11,056 bases of DNA, taken from positions 1 through 11,056 of the forward strand of contig LVLI01000484.1 of the NCBI GenBank assembly GCA_001687465.1. The letters run 5' to 3'. Position 1 is the first letter of the stretch; each line of letters starts with the position of its first letter. The translations under genes were made by a program, and so were the position numbers. This document shows positions 8,498 through 11,056 of this stretch, one piece after another. The stretch is from Halocafeteria seosinensis (taxonomy: Eukaryota; Sar; Bigyra; Bicosoecida). The notes below the pieces were generated by a model, which was given only the letters and a program-made list of their open reading frames with translations, was not told the DNA's origin and did not search any database.

Positions 8498-8688
8498 TAT
8501 CAGAACCCTTTTAAGGTAGTACAGAATGTATTACATTTATGGCCTACCGACTAAGTGGAAATGTGGTTGGGGATCTTCATACCGTCGAAGATCTCCCTAG
8601 GGCCCTCCTACATTGCCTACCCCTGCGCTCACCAACACTCGGACTCTTTGTGATGAGGTTCTTTGCACGTATCTTTCCAGGGGTCCGT

Positions 8689-8692
<4 letters not shown>

Positions 8693-8740
<48 letters not shown>
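8693..8740 (+). repeat. (CA)24 microsatellite
   Basis: This is an uninterrupted 48-nt CA dinucleotide run placed immediately before copy 3 of the 35-nt motif. The same motif has only (CA)5 at its other two sites, so the run has probably expanded here. Read through, it encodes a Thr-His run that is not a real protein. Confidence 0.97.
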
Positions 8741-8741
<1 letters not shown>

Positions 8742-8743
<2 letters not shown>

Positions 8744-8776
8744 GTGACAGATAGCCCACCGGCCGGGGAGTTGACC
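8742..8776 (+). repeat. 35-nt motif, copy 3
   Basis: This copy is identical to copy 1 (5508-5542) except for one A/G difference. Similarity ends soon after (CACAAATCTT), with no hairpin following. The 5' boundary is the CA run. Confidence 0.9.
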
Positions 8777-9273
8777 ACAAATCTTACTCTGTGGACGTTT
8801 CTAGGTACAAGATCTGACCGCCACTGCGGTATACAAAACAGTTTACCGCTAACACATACCCAAATGGGATTACAATTTTCTCTGTAGGGAATCGTTTATG
8901 CCTGGTTTGCAACTGTACACCAGGAATCGACTCAATCGAGGGCCTTCGATTCGAGGCACGTAACATGTTGAACCTCACAACTTGAACTTCACTCGTGACA
9001 CGGTGACACAGAATCGTACTCGGGGAGACGGAGAAGTGAAGCAAAACATTTGAACTGAGGTTTCATTGCAGTGCACAACGGCGTGGGCTAGTTGGCACCA
9101 GCTTCTCTGGTTGTATGACTTCTCTCACCTGGCTTTCGGCCCCCAGCAGAAGTTTGCTTCACGTTTAAACACCCCAACTCATTTGACCAGCGTCGTTCAT
9201 GGGATTGCCTTTGCGTTGCAGTTGGTGTGTGTGTTCTTGTTCGTTTTGAGGAGCGAAAGCTAGAACCGTGGAA
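8777..9273. other. Upstream region of the right-hand gene
   Basis: No gene is supported here. The last 200 bases before the ATG at 9274 presumably hold the promoter and 5' leader of the Crinkler/RHS-like gene, but I see no clear TATA box or other core element. A frame at 9066-9263 has no recognisable content. Confidence 0.4.
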
Positions 9274-11056
9274 ATGGGGAAAGCGAGCAAGAGAAAGAGG
9301 AAGGGAAAACGAGAGGAGCCTGGGACATCGACCGGCAGCGCCTCGGAAAACCCAAGTGGCAGCAGGAAGCGGTCTCGCCCGGCTTCTTCGTCGGCTCCGG
9401 ACAAGACTAAGACCGCTAATGCAAGCATCAAACATGCAAAACTCGATCCAGATGACACGGGAACGAAGACTCAGCCCCGGGACGCCTGTGTTCCTCAGTC
9501 ATCATCCGATGAGTATAAGAAACTGTGGAAGCAATTAAAGGAGATTCTGGAAGGAGAAAACATGTGGAAGCAGTTAGAGGAGATTCTACAAGGAAACGCG
9601 TGGGAGCGTGTGAAGCGTCGACTCGAAGAGGCTCTTACAAAAGCATCCATGGAGCCAACAACGAAGGAAGGGGAGTCGCTGAGAAAACGACTGCGGGAGC
9701 AGTTGAAAGCTGACACGAAAAAGAAGGATCAATCCCCACTGAATAGCCTCCTCTTACAGGCGGTCGATGACTTGAAGAAGAAACGCAATTCCAAGCATGT
9801 GCCATCTAAAGCACAGAAAGGCGAAGAATTCGTGGATGAGTGCGCTTTTGAAGAAGAGAGCAATTCACAGGAAATCGAGCACGAGATGTCACAGGAACGT
9901 AGTAAAGAGTGTGGGGATACGCAGCAGTCACAAGGTACAATGGAGCAACAGAAGCTACCCGAGCAAAGTTCCTCGAACACTGATGATAATGGACATGGAA
10001 ACAAGTCAATGGACCTTCTCCCTTCAACTGCGAGAGACAAGCGTAAGTGACCGGATAAAATTTATGTTCATACCGTACTGTATCATGGTTTGGTTATTTA
10101 ACTGAGTACAACAGGTCACGAGGCACTACTCGAATGGGTGAAGCAATACGAAAAACTGCTTAGAGACAAAAAAGAAGCTTGTTTGCAGGCCATTACGGAT
10201 GGGAACCTTGCATTCGGAAGGGCGCCCTTCACCGAAAAAGCGGATACACAAGCCTTTTTCAGGTCACTCCTCCAGAACGTTGATATGGGAGAATATTTAC
10301 GAGCAATGTCGTTTGAAGAAAGTCGAAAGTATATGGGTGCGTACAATGTTCACACTGTATTGACTGTTACACTATATATAAATGTTGTTGCGATCTATCA
10401 TTTCTGGTACAGATCCAGACGGAGCAGGTAAGTAAATGCTGAAGGTGGAAGCGGGGCTTTTGTTGGGATTTGATTGCTTTGGCTCTTGTTGGCAGGAGGC
10501 GACGCAGCTTCAAGTTCGGATGCTTCAGGTAAGTAGACATTGAGAACCAAAAGCAGACGTTCCTGTTGTTGGAGAATAATGCTGTTCTTGTGGTTACGTT
10601 CTCTGTTTGCAGGAGCTCCGAATTCTCGTACAGGTGAGTAAACAAGGCCAAGGGATTGAGGACGAATCTGCTACAGGTTCTTCCTTCAGCCTATTCTTGT
10701 CCGATATTGCTGTAGCTTATAGTTTCATCAATGTGTTGCGTGAGGCAGATACATGGACCACCGAATTGAGTAAATTTGTTCGACATTTAGGAAGGACTCC
10801 TTTCCGCACAGACGTAGAGTGTTTGAGCGGATGCTATTTACCGGGAGCAAGATCTCCCCCTGACGGGAAACTCTTTATCCGGCCAGTGTACCACGAACTT
10901 TACGACGTATTGCAAGCGTATACCAACACCAAATTTACTATCGAAGGAACTCCCGGTATAGGAAAAACTATGATGATCCCCTATACCATTTGGCGTTTAC
11001 TACACGAAAAAACACCACCTCGCCACGTTTTCTTTTGCCCCCACAGAGTAAGGGGA
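9274..11056 (+). CDS. Crinkler/RHS-like P-loop NTPase protein, 5' part (cut by window edge)
   Basis: Exons are 9274-10042, 10115-10336, 10413-10427, 10496-10528, 10613-10633 and 10677 to the edge; introns are 72, 76, 68, 84 and 43 nt, all phase 1. The joined frame stays open for 480 residues. Residues 1-60 are basic and Ser-rich, with a likely nuclear localisation signal (KRKRKGKR). Residues 84-121 hold 13-residue helical repeats (LWKQLKEILEGEN, MWKQLEEILQGNA and a weaker third). Residues 160-256 are charged and Gln/Ser-rich. Residues 257-330 form a helical segment. Residues 331-353 are a Gly/Ser/Asp linker made by microexons. From about 387 comes FVRHLGRTPFRTDVE, then IRPVYHELYDVL, then the Walker A motif GTPGIGKT at 444-451 and HVFFCP. 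This P-loop setting resembles the NTPase of Crinkler and RHS effectors, which usually continue into a nuclease-like C-terminus. The usual LFLAK header is missing. The ATG at 9274 is chosen as the first in frame; the preceding GTG is not a start. Confidence 0.8.
9523..9600 (+). repeat. 39-bp tandem repeat inside exon 1
   Basis: Two adjacent 39-bp units (9523-9561 and 9562-9600) encode LWKQLKEILEGEN and MWKQLEEILQGNA. A diverged third unit begins at 9601 (WERVKRRLEEAL). The pattern of Trp, Leu and Ile suggests amphipathic helices, possibly a coiled coil. The unit length is a multiple of three, so copy-number change would keep the frame. Confidence 0.8.
10413..10633 (+). other. Array of three symmetric phase-1 microexons
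   Basis: Microexons lie at 10413-10427 (15 nt), 10496-10528 (33 nt) and 10613-10633 (21 nt). Each is preceded by a good acceptor (TGGTACAG, TTGGCAG, TTTGCAG) and followed by GTAAGTA, GTAAGTA or GTGAGTA. Each splits a codon after its first base at both ends and is a multiple of three, so including or skipping any of them keeps the frame. They add DPDGA, GGDAASSSDAS and GAPNSRT, a flexible linker. Skipping all three would also join exon 2 to exon 6 in frame, so their use needs transcript evidence. Confidence 0.7.

Noticed and set aside
8539-8887. Two + strand frames with long Thr-His runs
   Set aside because: They are translations of the (CA)24 microsatellite; nothing else in them looks like a protein.
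10634-10676. Retained reading through the 43-nt intron 5
   Set aside because: The frame meets TAA directly after the GTGAG donor, while splicing gives a continuous frame into the P-loop domain; the intron is short but has good ends.

Overview
The window looks like nuclear DNA of a fungus or fungus-like eukaryote. Three genes are split by short GT-AG introns, nearly all 43-84 nt, with GTAAGT/GTATGT/GTGAGT donors and CAG/TAG acceptors. The most conserved gene, gamma-tubulin, reads like a fungal one. The right-hand gene carries a P-loop NTPase of the Crinkler/RHS-like effector class, which is known mainly from oomycetes, chytrids and other early-diverging fungi, and trypanosomes. I cannot name the genus.

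Layout. Positions 1-1643 hold no gene I can name, but the + strand has unusually many good donor sites and a few short exon-like stretches. Positions 1644-3101 (-) hold a three-exon gene for a protein of about 445 residues, with an N-terminal Cys/His cluster and three C2H2 zinc fingers, each followed by a similar tail. Positions 3358-4976 (-) hold a complete four-exon gamma-tubulin gene; the two minus-strand genes lie in tandem, 256 nt apart. Within 200 bp upstream of the tubulin start lies a broken + strand C-terminal remnant of a non-LTR retrotransposon (about 5154-5666).

From 5490 to 9000 the DNA is a patchwork of repeat debris. It holds a three-copy (CA)n + 35-nt motif, recurring small hairpins, a tandem 112/114-bp duplication, an inverted repeat flanking it, and a dispersed 50-60 bp repeat. 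It also holds exon-like fragments of an unidentified, probably decayed + strand gene (7679-8430).

From 9274 to the right edge (+) is the 5' part of a multi-exon gene. It encodes a basic, coiled, Ser/Gln-rich N-terminal region, an array of three symmetric microexons (15, 33 and 21 nt, all phase 1) for a Gly/Ser/Asp linker, and then the start of a P-loop NTPase domain cut off by the window edge.

The genes do not form a pathway. A conserved housekeeping gene and a zinc-finger gene sit next to a transposon-rich segment that also harbours a Crinkler/RHS-like gene, a setting often described for such genes. The most unusual feature is the microexon array in that gene.
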